Source: Sphingomonas sp. Leaf22 (GTDB lineage: Bacteria > Pseudomonadota > Alphaproteobacteria > Sphingomonadales > Sphingomonadaceae). Taken from it: DNA of 49,533 nucleotides. The translations under genes and the position numbers were made by a program. This document shows, one piece after another, positions 35,643 to 45,100 of this stretch (position 1 is the stretch's first letter; the number at the start of each line of letters is the position of its first letter). The notes under the pieces are model-generated. The model was given only the letters and a program-made list of their open reading frames with translations. It was not told the origin of the DNA and searched no databases. Location: contig NZ_LMKP01000018.1 of the NCBI RefSeq assembly GCF_001421715.1, positions 738 through 50,270 on the forward strand. Direction: 5' to 3'.

Positions 35643-37112
35643 TCAGGCGGGTTGCGCGATCAGCGCCGCGATCTGACGCGCGAGCGTCGGATTGCGGCCC
35701 CGGGTGCGCGCATGGGACAGCACATGGCGCTGCGCGAACAACGGCCCGCCCGATGGCGGCCCGATCACGCGCACGCCCAGATGATAGGCCTCCACGGCGG
35801 TCAGTCCGGCGGCATAGGGGGCGGTGTTGACGATCGCCCGGTGCCGCGCGACCGCCGCCAGATAGGCGTCATGGCCATCGGGCGTGACGACCGCCGCGAT
35901 CGATACCCCGATCGGCTCCAGAACGCGGCGCACCCGCTCCAGCGTGGCAGCATAAGCATAGCGGCGATCGATCAGCGTCACCTCCCGCACGTCTTCGGGC
36001 CAGAGCGGGCGCAGCGCGTCGGTCACCTTCACCGGATTGCCGACCAGCGCGACGCCCTGTTTGGGCAGGTCGCGCAAGGCGGCGATGGCGGCGGGCGGGG
36101 TATAGTCGCAATAGCCGCGATCGATCTCGACCAGCGGTTCGGCATAGAGCGCGCGCGACGTCGCGGGCGATTGCCATTTGTCGCCGATCCACCCGTCGAA
36201 CGCATCCAGCCCGGTGGTGGCCGACTGGCCGCCGATCCAAGTGAAGGCCCGCGCCGCCGGCCGCGCCGACAGGGCCGACAGCGCGCCGACGTCGCTCCAC
36301 CCGCTCAAGTCGAACACCACGTCCAGCTCGGCGGCGACCAGACGGTCGGTCAGCGCCTCGGGCGGCAGATGGGCGACGTCGTGCCATTCGCCGGCAAGGG
36401 CACGGAATTGCGCGGTCGCGGCATCGTCGCGCGTCCCCCGCTGAAAGATCACCAGATCATGCGTCGCCGCCAGCGCGGCCCAGGTCGAGAAGGTCAGGAA
36501 ATAGACCGGTGAGGCGGACAGCAACGGCGAGATCAGCCCGACCCGCCGCCGCCCACTGCGCAACACCCGGACGGGAGCCGCCGGGCGTTGCAGATGGGTG
36601 CGCGCGAAGGTCCGCAGCCCTTCGCTCAACGCCGCCGGGGCAAGGGCACCGGTATAGAGCGCCGCCATCAGCCGCGTCAGTTCGGCGTCGCTCGCCCAGT
36701 CGGGGTCCTGCGCGACCCGACCGGCCAGCGCCGCCGCCTGCGCGGCATCACCGAAGACGTTGAGGTGCAGGTCGGCCAGCCCCATCAGCGCCGGGGCGCT
36801 GGCCGGATCGTGCGCCAGCACCGCCTGCCACTGCCGTCCGGCCTCGACCGGCTGTCCGCCGTCGCGCGCGACGCGGGCGAGCAGGGCCCGCGCCTGCCAC
36901 AAGGCGGGCCGGATCGCGACCGCGCGCGCGGCGGCCTCGGTTGCCCCGCGTCGTTCGCCGGCGGCATAGCGTGCCAGCGCAAGGTTCTGCCAGATCGCGG
37001 CGTCGGCCGGGCGCGCCTCGGCGGCGCGTGCGAACAGCGCCGCCGCCGCCGGCCAGTCGCCCGCATCGCGGCGCGCCTGCGCATCAGTCAGCAACGTGTC
37101 GATCGGGTCCAT
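35643..37112 (-). CDS. TPR protein with SPINDLY/GT41-like domain
   Basis: About 489 residues from MDPIDTLLTDAQARRDAGDW. Residues 1-150 are TPR-like (DWPAAAALFARAAEARPADA, IWQNLALARYAAGERRGATE, AVAIRPALWQARALLARVA). The rest resembles the bacterial O-GlcNAc transferase (SPINDLY) fold: RRRVGLISPLLSASPVYFLT, LDVVFDLSGWSDVGALSALS, FTWIGGQSATTGLDAFDGWI and a late acceptor/donor region VEAYHLGVRVIGPPSGGPLF. GT41 proteins add sugars to Ser/Thr, Asn or other residues of proteins. The position between a TolC-type gene (39 bases) and the WbsX enzyme suggests glycosylation of a protein handled by the transporter. The family call is from pattern only. Confidence 0.75.
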   Translation of the reverse strand: MDPIDTLLTDAQARRDAGDWPAAAALFARAAEARPADAAIWQNLALARYAAGERRGATEAAARAVAIRPALWQARALLARVARDGGQPVEAGRQWQAVLAHDPASAPALMGLADLHLNVFGDAAQAAALAGRVAQDPDWASDAELTRLMAALYTGALAPAALSEGLRTFARTHLQRPAAPVRVLRSGRRRVGLISPLLSASPVYFLTFSTWAALAATHDLVIFQRGTRDDAATAQFRALAGEWHDVAHLPPEALTDRLVAAELDVVFDLSGWSDVGALSALSARPAARAFTWIGGQSATTGLDAFDGWIGDKWQSPATSRALYAEPLVEIDRGYCDYTPPAAIAALRDLPKQGVALVGNPVKVTDALRPLWPEDVREVTLIDRRYAYAATLERVRRVLEPIGVSIAAVVTPDGHDAYLAAVARHRAIVNTAPYAAGLTAVEAYHLGVRVIGPPSGGPLFAQRHVLSHARTRGRNPTLARQIAALIAQPA

Positions 37113-37151
37113 CGCCCCCGTCCTGCCCGCGTATGCGACCGCCGGCAATGA

Positions 37152-38747
37152 TCAGTTCCCCAGCAGAAAGGCTTGGGTCGCCGCCATCGCATCCTCGGGT
37201 GCCGCCCCGGCCAGCAGCTGGAGGTTCAGATAGTTGATCGAGAGCGTCGTCGCCGCCTGAACATAGGCGTTCTTCACCTCGAACACCGTCTGGATCGCGT
37301 TGACGACATCGACATTGGTGCGCACGCCGCCTTCATAGCTGCGGCTGTTCGCTTCGACCGACAGTTCGGCGGCCTGGATCGCCTTGGCATTGATCGCCAG
37401 CGCCTGCCGCCCGCCATCGACCAGCGCGTGGAGCCGTTCGAGTTCGGTGCGGGCGCGTTCCTCGACCTGCCGCCGTTCCTCGTACGAGCGACGGACCGTC
37501 GCATTGGCCGCCCCCACCTGAAAGATCGATGCGGCGTTGAGCGGTGCCGACAGCGACAGGCCGACATAGCTGTCGGCCAGTCCGTTGCGCCGGGTATAGG
37601 TCGCGCTGGCGCCCAGCACCGGAAAGATCGATCCACGCACCCGTCGCGCTTCGAGCTGGTTGATCCGTTCGGTCTGGCGCGCCGCCTCGATCTGCGGATT
37701 GGCGGTTTCCTGCGTGCCGAGATAGGCATCGACCGGGTCGAGCACGACCGGACCGAAGCGTTCGGGCAGGCGGAACGCATCGACCGGCACCGGCTGCCCG
37801 GTGATCGAACGCAACCGCGTCGACGCCGCGATCAGATCGCTTTTCAACAGGATGCGGTTGGCCAGCGCCTGTTCGTAGCGCACCTCGATGTCGCGGGCGT
37901 CGGTGACGGTGCCTTGCCCTGCCTTGTACAGCCGGCTCGCGCGCTGCGACTGGCTGCTGAAGGCGTCGATGCGCGCATCGTTGAGCGCGATCGCCTCGGT
38001 CGCCTTGATGATGTCGGCGACGGCGGTCATCGTGCGCGTCGCCAGATCCTGTGCGCGCACCTCCAGCGTGGCGTCGGCATAGGCACGGCGCGGGCGACGC
38101 TGCTTCAGCGTGGCGAGGCCCGACATGCTGACGATCGGCTGTGTCACCGTCGCGACGTGCCGCGCGCCGCCTTCGGTCGGGATGTTGTTATAGGTGTAGC
38201 TGGCCTGCGGGAGATAGGCGGTGATGGTCTGGCCCGCCGTTTCGCGGTTCACGTCGCGCTCGGCGAGCGCCGCCTGAAAGGTCGGATCGTTCTCGCGGCC
38301 GAGCATGTAGGCGGAGACGAGGTCGATCTCGCCGGGCGCGCGCACCCGCCGTTCGCCGGGTGCCGGCGGCCCCTGCACCTGCGGATCGACCGGTCCGACC
38401 GCCTCGGGCGTGTTGCCGAGCGGTGCCTGCGGCCCGGAAACCGGCCGCTGCGGCACCGGCGGCACGTCGGGCGAAAACGACGTGGCAGGGGGCAGCGGAA
38501 AGCTGGTGACGCGTCCGCCCAGTGCCGGTTGCGGCAGCGCCGGGCTGGAAGGGACCCGATCGATCGTCACCGGTGGCGGCGCGGTGCCGCCCGACGGCGC
38601 GGTGCTGCCCTGTCCGGCGGCGCTGCTCATCGGCACCGGCGGCACGCTGACCCCGCCGGTCTGGGCGCGGGGGGCGGCTCCGGCGGGATTCATGGTTAAT
38701 GCGATGGCCGCTGCGAGGGCGGTCGCCGGCAGGCGATGCGATGACAT
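37152..38747 (-). CDS. TolC-family outer-membrane efflux protein with proline-rich extension
   Basis: 531 residues from the ATG at 38747, which starts a clear signal peptide (MSSHRLPATALAAAIALTMN, cleaved near AGA-A). About residues 25-135 are a proline- and glycine-rich linker, which TolC proteins usually lack. The remaining 395 residues are the TolC-type helical barrel with a typical repeat: DLVSAYMLGRENDPTFQAAL, QASYTYNNIP, LSLSAPLNAASIFQVGAAN and YEGGVRTNVDVVNAIQTVFE. It would be the outer-membrane channel of the type I system and sits 5 bases after the HlyD-type gene. Confidence 0.9.
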   Translation of the reverse strand: MSSHRLPATALAAAIALTMNPAGAAPRAQTGGVSVPPVPMSSAAGQGSTAPSGGTAPPPVTIDRVPSSPALPQPALGGRVTSFPLPPATSFSPDVPPVPQRPVSGPQAPLGNTPEAVGPVDPQVQGPPAPGERRVRAPGEIDLVSAYMLGRENDPTFQAALAERDVNRETAGQTITAYLPQASYTYNNIPTEGGARHVATVTQPIVSMSGLATLKQRRPRRAYADATLEVRAQDLATRTMTAVADIIKATEAIALNDARIDAFSSQSQRASRLYKAGQGTVTDARDIEVRYEQALANRILLKSDLIAASTRLRSITGQPVPVDAFRLPERFGPVVLDPVDAYLGTQETANPQIEAARQTERINQLEARRVRGSIFPVLGASATYTRRNGLADSYVGLSLSAPLNAASIFQVGAANATVRRSYEERRQVEERARTELERLHALVDGGRQALAINAKAIQAAELSVEANSRSYEGGVRTNVDVVNAIQTVFEVKNAYVQAATTLSINYLNLQLLAGAAPEDAMAATQAFLLGN

Positions 38748-38752
38748 GGAAA

Positions 38753-40111
38753 TCAGTCCTTGAAAGCGCGCGCGAACTTGTCGGCCAACGGCTTGAGCAG
38801 CCACGACATGAAGGTGCGCTCGCCGCGCTTGGCGATCACGTCGGCGGGCATGCCGGGGCGTAGCTGGTTGTCGCCCAGCTCCTTCAGCGCGTCCGGCCCG
38901 ATCTCGACCTGCGCGAGATAATAATCCTCGTTCTCGCGCACTTCCTCGCCGGGCTTGGCCTTCAGCTTGTCGATGCCGACCGACTTCACCGTGCCATGGA
39001 CGACGGGGGTGATGGCGGCGTTGAACGAGGTGAAGCGGACATCGGCGGGCATGCCGACATGGACCTTGTCGATTGAGGCGGGTGGCACCTTGGTCTCGAC
39101 GATCAGCGCGCCGTCCAACGGCACGACTTCCATCAGCACCTCGCCGCCGTTGATGACGCCGCCTTCGGTAAAGACCTTCAGGTTGACGATCGTGCCCGCG
39201 ACGGGCGCCCGGATCTCGCTCAGCGACTGGTTGAAGCGCGCCGCCGACAGCTTGGTGGCCAGTGCCTCGCGGTTCTTCTGGAACTCGGTCAGCTCCTTGG
39301 CGACCTCGCTCTGGAACTGAGACTGGGTCTCGGCCATCTGCGCGCGGATCTTGCCGACATCGGCCTGCGCGGTCTGCAGCGCCGCTTCCTGATCGACCTT
39401 GTTGCGCAGGGTGGTGTTATACTGCGCCTTGGGCACGAACCCGTCCTTGGCCAGCGTCTCGACGCTGTGCAGCTCTTCCGACAGCGTGCCCAGCTGCACC
39501 CGGTGCGATGCGACCGCACCCGACAGGCCGGCGATCTGCGCGCTCAGGCCGCGTGCCTGTTCGGCATATTGCTGGCGGCGGGTGGTGAAGAAGCGCTGTT
39601 GCAGCATCTTGGCCTCGGCGACCTCGTTCGGGCTCTCGCGTTCCAGCGCGGCCAGTTCGGGGTCCCAGACGATGCCACGGCCGAGCAGTTCGGCCTTGGC
39701 GCGGCTGACGCTGACCAGCGTGTTGATATATTCCTGGCGCAGGTTGGTAAGCGTCGCCTCGGTTTCCAGCGGGTTGATGCGCAGCAGCACCTGTCCCTGG
39801 CGCACCTGTTCGCCTTCGCTGACCAGCACCTTCTGCACGACGCCGCCGGTCGGATGCTGCACCGCCTTGCGATAGCCCGCGACCGTCACCGTCCCGACCA
39901 TGTTCGACCCGGCATCGATCGGCGCGGTGATCGACCAGATGAAGAACGCGCCGACCGCCGTCACGATCAGCCATGTTCCCCGGCGGCGGACGGTCGATTC
40001 CTCGACCGCGACCGGCTCCAGCCCGCGCTCGGCGAGCCGGGCGGGGTCATAGGGGTTCCAGCTGCGCTTCAACCGGGCGGCCCAGCCCCCTGCATCGGTT
40101 ACCGTTGCCAT
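38753..40111 (-). CDS. HlyD-type membrane-fusion protein of type I secretion (AtrD-like)
   Basis: 452 residues. A cytoplasmic N-terminus and one membrane segment (TWLIVTAVGAFFIWSITAPI, about residues 47-66) are followed by a lipoyl-like half (VQHPTGGVVQKVLVSEGEQV), a long coiled coil (about 120-290) and the second lipoyl half (IRAPVAGTIVNLKVFTEGGV), then the beta-barrel region near the C-terminus. Length and layout match PrtE/HlyD and AtrD-type proteins. AAGGAAACGGA precedes the ATG. It links the ABC transporter (14 bases upstream) to the TolC-type channel. Confidence 0.92.
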   Translation of the reverse strand: MATVTDAGGWAARLKRSWNPYDPARLAERGLEPVAVEESTVRRRGTWLIVTAVGAFFIWSITAPIDAGSNMVGTVTVAGYRKAVQHPTGGVVQKVLVSEGEQVRQGQVLLRINPLETEATLTNLRQEYINTLVSVSRAKAELLGRGIVWDPELAALERESPNEVAEAKMLQQRFFTTRRQQYAEQARGLSAQIAGLSGAVASHRVQLGTLSEELHSVETLAKDGFVPKAQYNTTLRNKVDQEAALQTAQADVGKIRAQMAETQSQFQSEVAKELTEFQKNREALATKLSAARFNQSLSEIRAPVAGTIVNLKVFTEGGVINGGEVLMEVVPLDGALIVETKVPPASIDKVHVGMPADVRFTSFNAAITPVVHGTVKSVGIDKLKAKPGEEVRENEDYYLAQVEIGPDALKELGDNQLRPGMPADVIAKRGERTFMSWLLKPLADKFARAFKD

Positions 40112-40125
40112 GTCGTCCGTTTCCT

Positions 40126-41904
40126 TCAGGCGGCCTGCGGCGTGATCGGGGCGACCACGACGGGCTTGGGGGCGGGCTTCGGGTCTTCCGCGCCGGTGCG
40201 CACGGTGCGCACCGCCGCGATCATCTCGGCCGCCGGGCCGAAGCCGACCTGCCGGCCCTGACGCAGCACCAGCAGGTTATCGACCACGCTCATCAGGCGC
40301 GGGCGGTGGGTGGTGATCGCAAAGCTGGTGCCGCGCGCCTTCATGGCGGTGATCGCCTTGAGCAGCGCGGTCTCGCCCACTTCGTCGAGGTTCGCGTTCG
40401 GTTCGTCCATCACGACGTACGCCGGATCGCCATAAAAGGCGCGGGCGATGGCGAGGCGCTGGCGCTGCCCGCCCGACAGCTGGAACCCGGTCTTGCCCAG
40501 AAACGTGTCATAGCCGTCGGGAAAGGCGAGGATGGTGTCGTGCATGTCGACCAGGCGCGCGGCGGCGATGACCTTTTCGCTGTCGACCTCGCCCAGACGC
40601 GCGATATTCTCGGCGACGGTGCCTTCGGGAAACCGGATTTCCTGCGGCACGAAGCCGATATGCGGCCCCACCTCGTCATGGTTCCATTCGTTCAGCTCGA
40701 CGCCGTCGAGCCGGACCGATCCGGCGGCAGGCTTCCACACGCCGACCAGCAGCCGGGTGAGCGAGGTCTTGCCCGATCCCGACGGACCGATGATCGCCAC
40801 CGCCTCGCCTGGGCGGATCGTGAAGCTGACGTCGGTGACGACCGGGCGGGTCGCACCCGGCGGGGCGGCGGCGGCGCCGATCACGTCGAGCCGGCCGGTG
40901 GGCGCGGGCAGCGCCATGCGCCCCGCGCTCCGGGCTTCCTCGGTCAGCAGGATGTTCAGCCGGTCATAGGCGGCACGCGCCTGCACGATCTGCGGCCAGT
41001 TGCCCATCAGCCGCTGAAGCGGTGAGACCGCGCGCGAGATCAGCATCGACGCGGCAATCACCATGCCCCCGGTGATCTCGCCATTGATCGCCAGCCATGC
41101 GCCCAGCGCGATCTGAAGCGAGGGCAGCGCCTTGTTCAGGAATTTCGACAGGCCGCCGGCGATGCCGCTGGCCTCCGATGCGTTGACGGACATCTGCAAG
41201 AACTGCCGATGCTTGTCATGCCACCGCCGACGCACCGCCGGCAGCATGCCGAGCGCCAGCGTCGCATCGGCCTGCGCTAGGCCATCGGCGGCGACCGCCT
41301 GCGATTCCGTATTCTCGTCGTTGGCGGCCTTCAGGATCGGTGAGGAAATCTTCTGGGTGAACCATGCCGATACCAGCATCAGCACCACCGCGACCGCGAT
41401 GAACGCCGCCAGCCATGGGTGGAACAGCGCACCGACGATGATGAACACGATCGCGAACGGCGCGCTCATCAACGCGAGAATCGGTTCGCCGGTCATGAAC
41501 TGGCGGAACGACACGACGTCGCCCATCAGCTGCTGGACATTCACGTTCCGCCGCCCGACCGAGCGACGGAACGAGGCGTCGAACACGTCCGCCGCCAGAT
41601 CCCAGTCGGTCCGCAGCGAGATGCGGATGAGCAGCCGGGTGCGCATCCATTCGAGCGCCGACCAGAACAGATAGACGCCGACGATCAGCAGCGTCAGCGA
41701 GACGAGCGTGACGCCGCTGCGCGTGCTGATGACGCGGTCATAGGCGCTCATCATGTACAGCATCGGCGCGACCGCGAGGCATTCGGTGATCGCGGTAAAG
41801 AAGAAGACGAGGTAGAAGGAGTGGCGGCATGCCTTGAGCAGCCGTGCCACCGGCTTGTCCGCCGCGCGAAGCGGTCCGCTGCTGCCCTGTCCGTCCGTGG
41901 CCAT
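40126..41904 (-). CDS. Type I secretion ABC transporter, permease-ATPase fusion (PrtD/AtrB-like)
   Basis: 592 residues. Residues about 30-320 form the membrane domain with six segments; residues about 335-560 form the ATPase with Walker A (GPSGSGKTSLTRLLVG), signature LSGGQRQRLAIARAF, Walker B YVVMDEPNANLDE and the H-loop TTHRP. There is no N-terminal peptidase or C39-like domain, as in PrtD-type exporters of large proteins. It is the first gene of the run ending at 31963, with an upstream AAGG. The substrate most likely is the 1594-residue protein encoded just upstream; some sphingan loci have similar transporters whose substrates remain unclear. Confidence 0.93.
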   Translation of the reverse strand: MATDGQGSSGPLRAADKPVARLLKACRHSFYLVFFFTAITECLAVAPMLYMMSAYDRVISTRSGVTLVSLTLLIVGVYLFWSALEWMRTRLLIRISLRTDWDLAADVFDASFRRSVGRRNVNVQQLMGDVVSFRQFMTGEPILALMSAPFAIVFIIVGALFHPWLAAFIAVAVVLMLVSAWFTQKISSPILKAANDENTESQAVAADGLAQADATLALGMLPAVRRRWHDKHRQFLQMSVNASEASGIAGGLSKFLNKALPSLQIALGAWLAINGEITGGMVIAASMLISRAVSPLQRLMGNWPQIVQARAAYDRLNILLTEEARSAGRMALPAPTGRLDVIGAAAAPPGATRPVVTDVSFTIRPGEAVAIIGPSGSGKTSLTRLLVGVWKPAAGSVRLDGVELNEWNHDEVGPHIGFVPQEIRFPEGTVAENIARLGEVDSEKVIAAARLVDMHDTILAFPDGYDTFLGKTGFQLSGGQRQRLAIARAFYGDPAYVVMDEPNANLDEVGETALLKAITAMKARGTSFAITTHRPRLMSVVDNLLVLRQGRQVGFGPAAEMIAAVRTVRTGAEDPKPAPKPVVVAPITPQAA

Positions 41905-42061
41905 TCACCTGCGCCTTGCCGTTGTTCGGATCGGCTATGCGGCGGAAATGGTTAAGATGGGGTTAGACGATCGTTGCGCGAACGGTCCGATCCCCAGGAG
42001 GACCGGACCGAAATCGGCGCGAACCGATTGATTTGCAGGCAATGACCGTCCCGGCCAATGG
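41905..42061. promoter_or_regulatory. Upstream region of the secretion/glycosylation operon
   Basis: This gap separates the start of the ABC transporter from the hairpin after the giant gene. It should hold the promoter of the operon 41904-31963. I cannot place -35/-10 elements with confidence. Confidence 0.4.
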
Positions 42062-42089
42062 CCGCCCCCTCCCGACCGGGAAGGGGCGG
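42062..42089. terminator. Strong stem-loop after the giant repeat-protein gene
   Basis: A 12-bp stem, CCGCCCCCTCCC (42062-42073) with GGGAAGGGGCGG (42078-42089), closes a 4-base loop GACC. The single non-Watson-Crick pair becomes a G-U wobble in the minus-strand RNA. It lies 15-42 bases past the stop of the 1594-residue gene. No U-tract follows, so it is a processing or factor-dependent terminator, and would give some read-through into the secretion operon. Confidence 0.6.
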
Positions 42090-42103
42090 AGTATCGGCCG
42101 GTC

Positions 42104-45100
42104 TTACCGGTCGTGATGCAGCTGGCGGTACAGTTCGTCGTCCTGCCCGATCAGCTTCACCTCGATCCCGACATCGCCGAACGCCGGCGGGGTCATGTCG
42201 TCGGCATCGGTCAGCACGTCGATTTCGGTGATGCCGATTGCCTTGAGCTGCTCCACGCCGCCTTCGACCTGCGCCAGCGCATGGGCCGCGTCGGCGTCCA
42301 TCACCAGCGCGACCTTGTCGCTGCCCTGGAAGATCGGATCGGGTCCGTTCTGCCCATCGCCCAGCGAGCGGAGTAGGGCGCGGATCTCGGCCATGCCGCT
42401 ATCCCCGTCCAGCCCGTCGAGGCCGAGGTCGACATAGACCGGCCCATTCTGACCATCGTCGAGGCGGACCTCGTCGACGCCCATGTCGCCGATGTCCTTC
42501 AGCGTCGCGAGCAGCTTGTCCGACGAACCGGTGCCGTCGATGACCAGCGTATCGGCGGTATAGGCGCGCAGCAGGCCCGATTCCGCCAGCGCATGATGCG
42601 CGCCGTCGGTGATGCGGTACACCCCGCCGGTGCCGTCGTCGTCGGCCCCTTCGAAGCCGCTGCGCATCTCCTGGATCAGTTCGGCCTCGACGCGAGCCTC
42701 TTCGGGATCGAGGAAGCGCTGTGCCACCGGATCGAAGGGTTCGTAGGTGAAGTCGATGCCGAACAGGTCGGTGATCTGGTCCAGCACCGCCAGCTGATCG
42801 GGATCGAGCAGGGCGATATCCTGATTGGTGACGATATGGTCGATCCCGGCATCGGCCAGTCCTTGTGCCAGTTCAACGATCGCACTCAGCTGGCTCGCAT
42901 CGACCCGCAGCGTGACGTCGAGAAGGTCGTCCGACTGTGCCACGTCGAACTGCGGCAGGTCGTCGGCGCTGATCCCGGTCAGGTCGCCGGCATCGATCAC
43001 CAGCTTTCCGCCGATGGTCCCCGCCACCACATCGACCTTCAGGTCGTGCAGCCCGCGCAGCGTGGTGGACATCTGCGTACCCTCCGCCGCGACGGTGATG
43101 TCGTCGCCGTCCGCGAAGTGCAGGCCCGCCGCGACCAGATTGGCCGCCTGATCGTCGGAAATGACTGCCTGATCCTCGATCACGTCGAGCGTGTCGACAT
43201 TGATCTGGCCAAGCAGCGCCGCCTCGCCAGGGGCGGTGACCGCCGCCAGTTCGGTCGCGCCCAGATGCACCACCACGTCGGCGGCAGGGGTGAAGTCCAT
43301 GCCGTTGACCGACACGCCCCAGGCCTGCTGGAGCGACAGCCCCAGCGTGCCCGACCCGGCGACGCCGATATGGTCGATACCCGCATCGGCCAGCGCCGGT
43401 GCCAGCGCGAACATGTCGAAGTCGCGACCCAGCATCCCGGCATCGACGGTCAGCGTCACGTCGAGCGCGGCGTCGCTCTGGTCGATGACGAACGATGGCA
43501 GATCGCCGGTCGTGATGCCATCGAGTGCGCCGCCCGCCTCCAGCGACAGGACGGTGACGCCCGCGCCTACCGCAACCGCATCGACATGCAGCCCCTGAAG
43601 CCCCTTCAGCGTGGTCGACATGTGCGTACCCTCGACCGCCAGCGTCACATCGTCGCCCTCGACGAAGTCGACGCCCGCGCCGATCAGCCCGGCGGCCTGC
43701 GCCTCGGTGATGGTGGCGGCACCGGCGACGTCGAGGTGATCGACATGGAGCTGCGCCAGCAGCGCCGGATCGCTGGCGATCCCCGCGAGCTGTCCCGCAT
43801 CCACGTCGAGCGTGATGTCGGCGGTGGTCGCGAAGTCGAGCCCTGCGCCTGCCAACGCCTGCGCCTGACCCAGATCGAGTGCCAGCGCGCCGTTGCCGGC
43901 CACGCCCAGATGGTCGATGCCGCTGTCGCGCAGTCCGGCGGCCAGCTGGGTCAGGTCGACCCCGACACCCAGCGTGCCCGGATCGACGTTCAGCGTCACG
44001 TCGAGCGCGGCATCCGATTGCGCCACGTCGAACTGCGGCAGGCTGCCGACACTGAGCGAGTCTAGCGATCCGCCCGCCTCGAGCGACAGTGCGGTGACAC
44101 CCGCACCGACCGCGATCGCATCGACATGCAGCGCCTGCAGCGACTTCAGCGTGGTGTTGAGGTGGGTCCCCTCGACCTGCAGCGTCACGTCGCCGGCTTC
44201 GGCGAAATCGATGCCGGCGGTGACCAGCGTGTTCGCCTGCGCATCGTCGATGGTCGCGGTGTCGACGACGATCGTCTCCACGCCCGCGGCGGCCAGATCG
44301 GCGGCGCGGGTGATCGCGAAGTCGAGCTGTTCGGCCGATACCATGAGCAGCGGCACGTCGAGGCTGGCGGTGGCGGTGCCGATCGCAGTCGCGCCAGCGC
44401 TGTCCGCCACGGTGTAGCTGAAGCTCTGGCTACCGAAGAAATCGGTCGCCGGGGTGAAGGTCAGCGTGCCGTTTTCACCCAGCGTCACCGTGCCGTTCGT
44501 CACGTCGACCGACTGGCCGATCGCGATCGCGCGGCCTTCGACCGCGACGACGCTGAGCGGGCCGCCGTTCGGATCGGTGTCGTTGGCCAGCACGCCGATC
44601 TGTACCGACATGCCCAGACCGAATTTGGCGGCATCGGCCAGCGTCACCGGCGGCAGGTTGGCATCGGGCTGGTTGAGATCGCGGACGGTGTCGACCAGCG
44701 CGTCGGGCGAGGTCGCGCTCGCCACCGCCTGGTTGATCGCTGCCGCCCTTTGCGCCGTCGCTGCCGCCACGCCCGCATCGGTACCGGCCGCGACCAGCAC
44801 GTTCGCCAACTGCCTCGGATTGCCGAGATCGACCGCGCCGGTCTTTGCCAGCTGCGCGATCTGTGCGCTGACCGCGGTCGCGCTGACGCCCGCCGCCTGC
44901 GCCTGGATCATCACCGTTGCGATCTGGGTCGCGACCTTCTGGATCGCGAAACCGATCGCCGGATCGGCGGTGGGCGCAAGGAAGTCGAAACTGCCGAGAT
45001 CGACGCCTTCGGGCAGGCCGAACGCGCGGGCGATCTGCGCCTGCGCGGTCGCCACGTCGACGCCGGTCTGGGTCAGTTCGGCGACCAGCGTGGTCAGCGG

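Noticed and set aside
37173..38699. 508-residue plus-strand frame opposite the TolC-type gene
   Set aside because: Arg/His-rich shadow; the TolC family pattern with signal peptide is on the minus strand.
42990..44360. Regular repeats that could suggest a CRISPR or satellite array
   Set aside because: Repeat units are ~545 bp, diverged at DNA level, and lie in frame inside one coding gene, with no short identical repeats or spacers.
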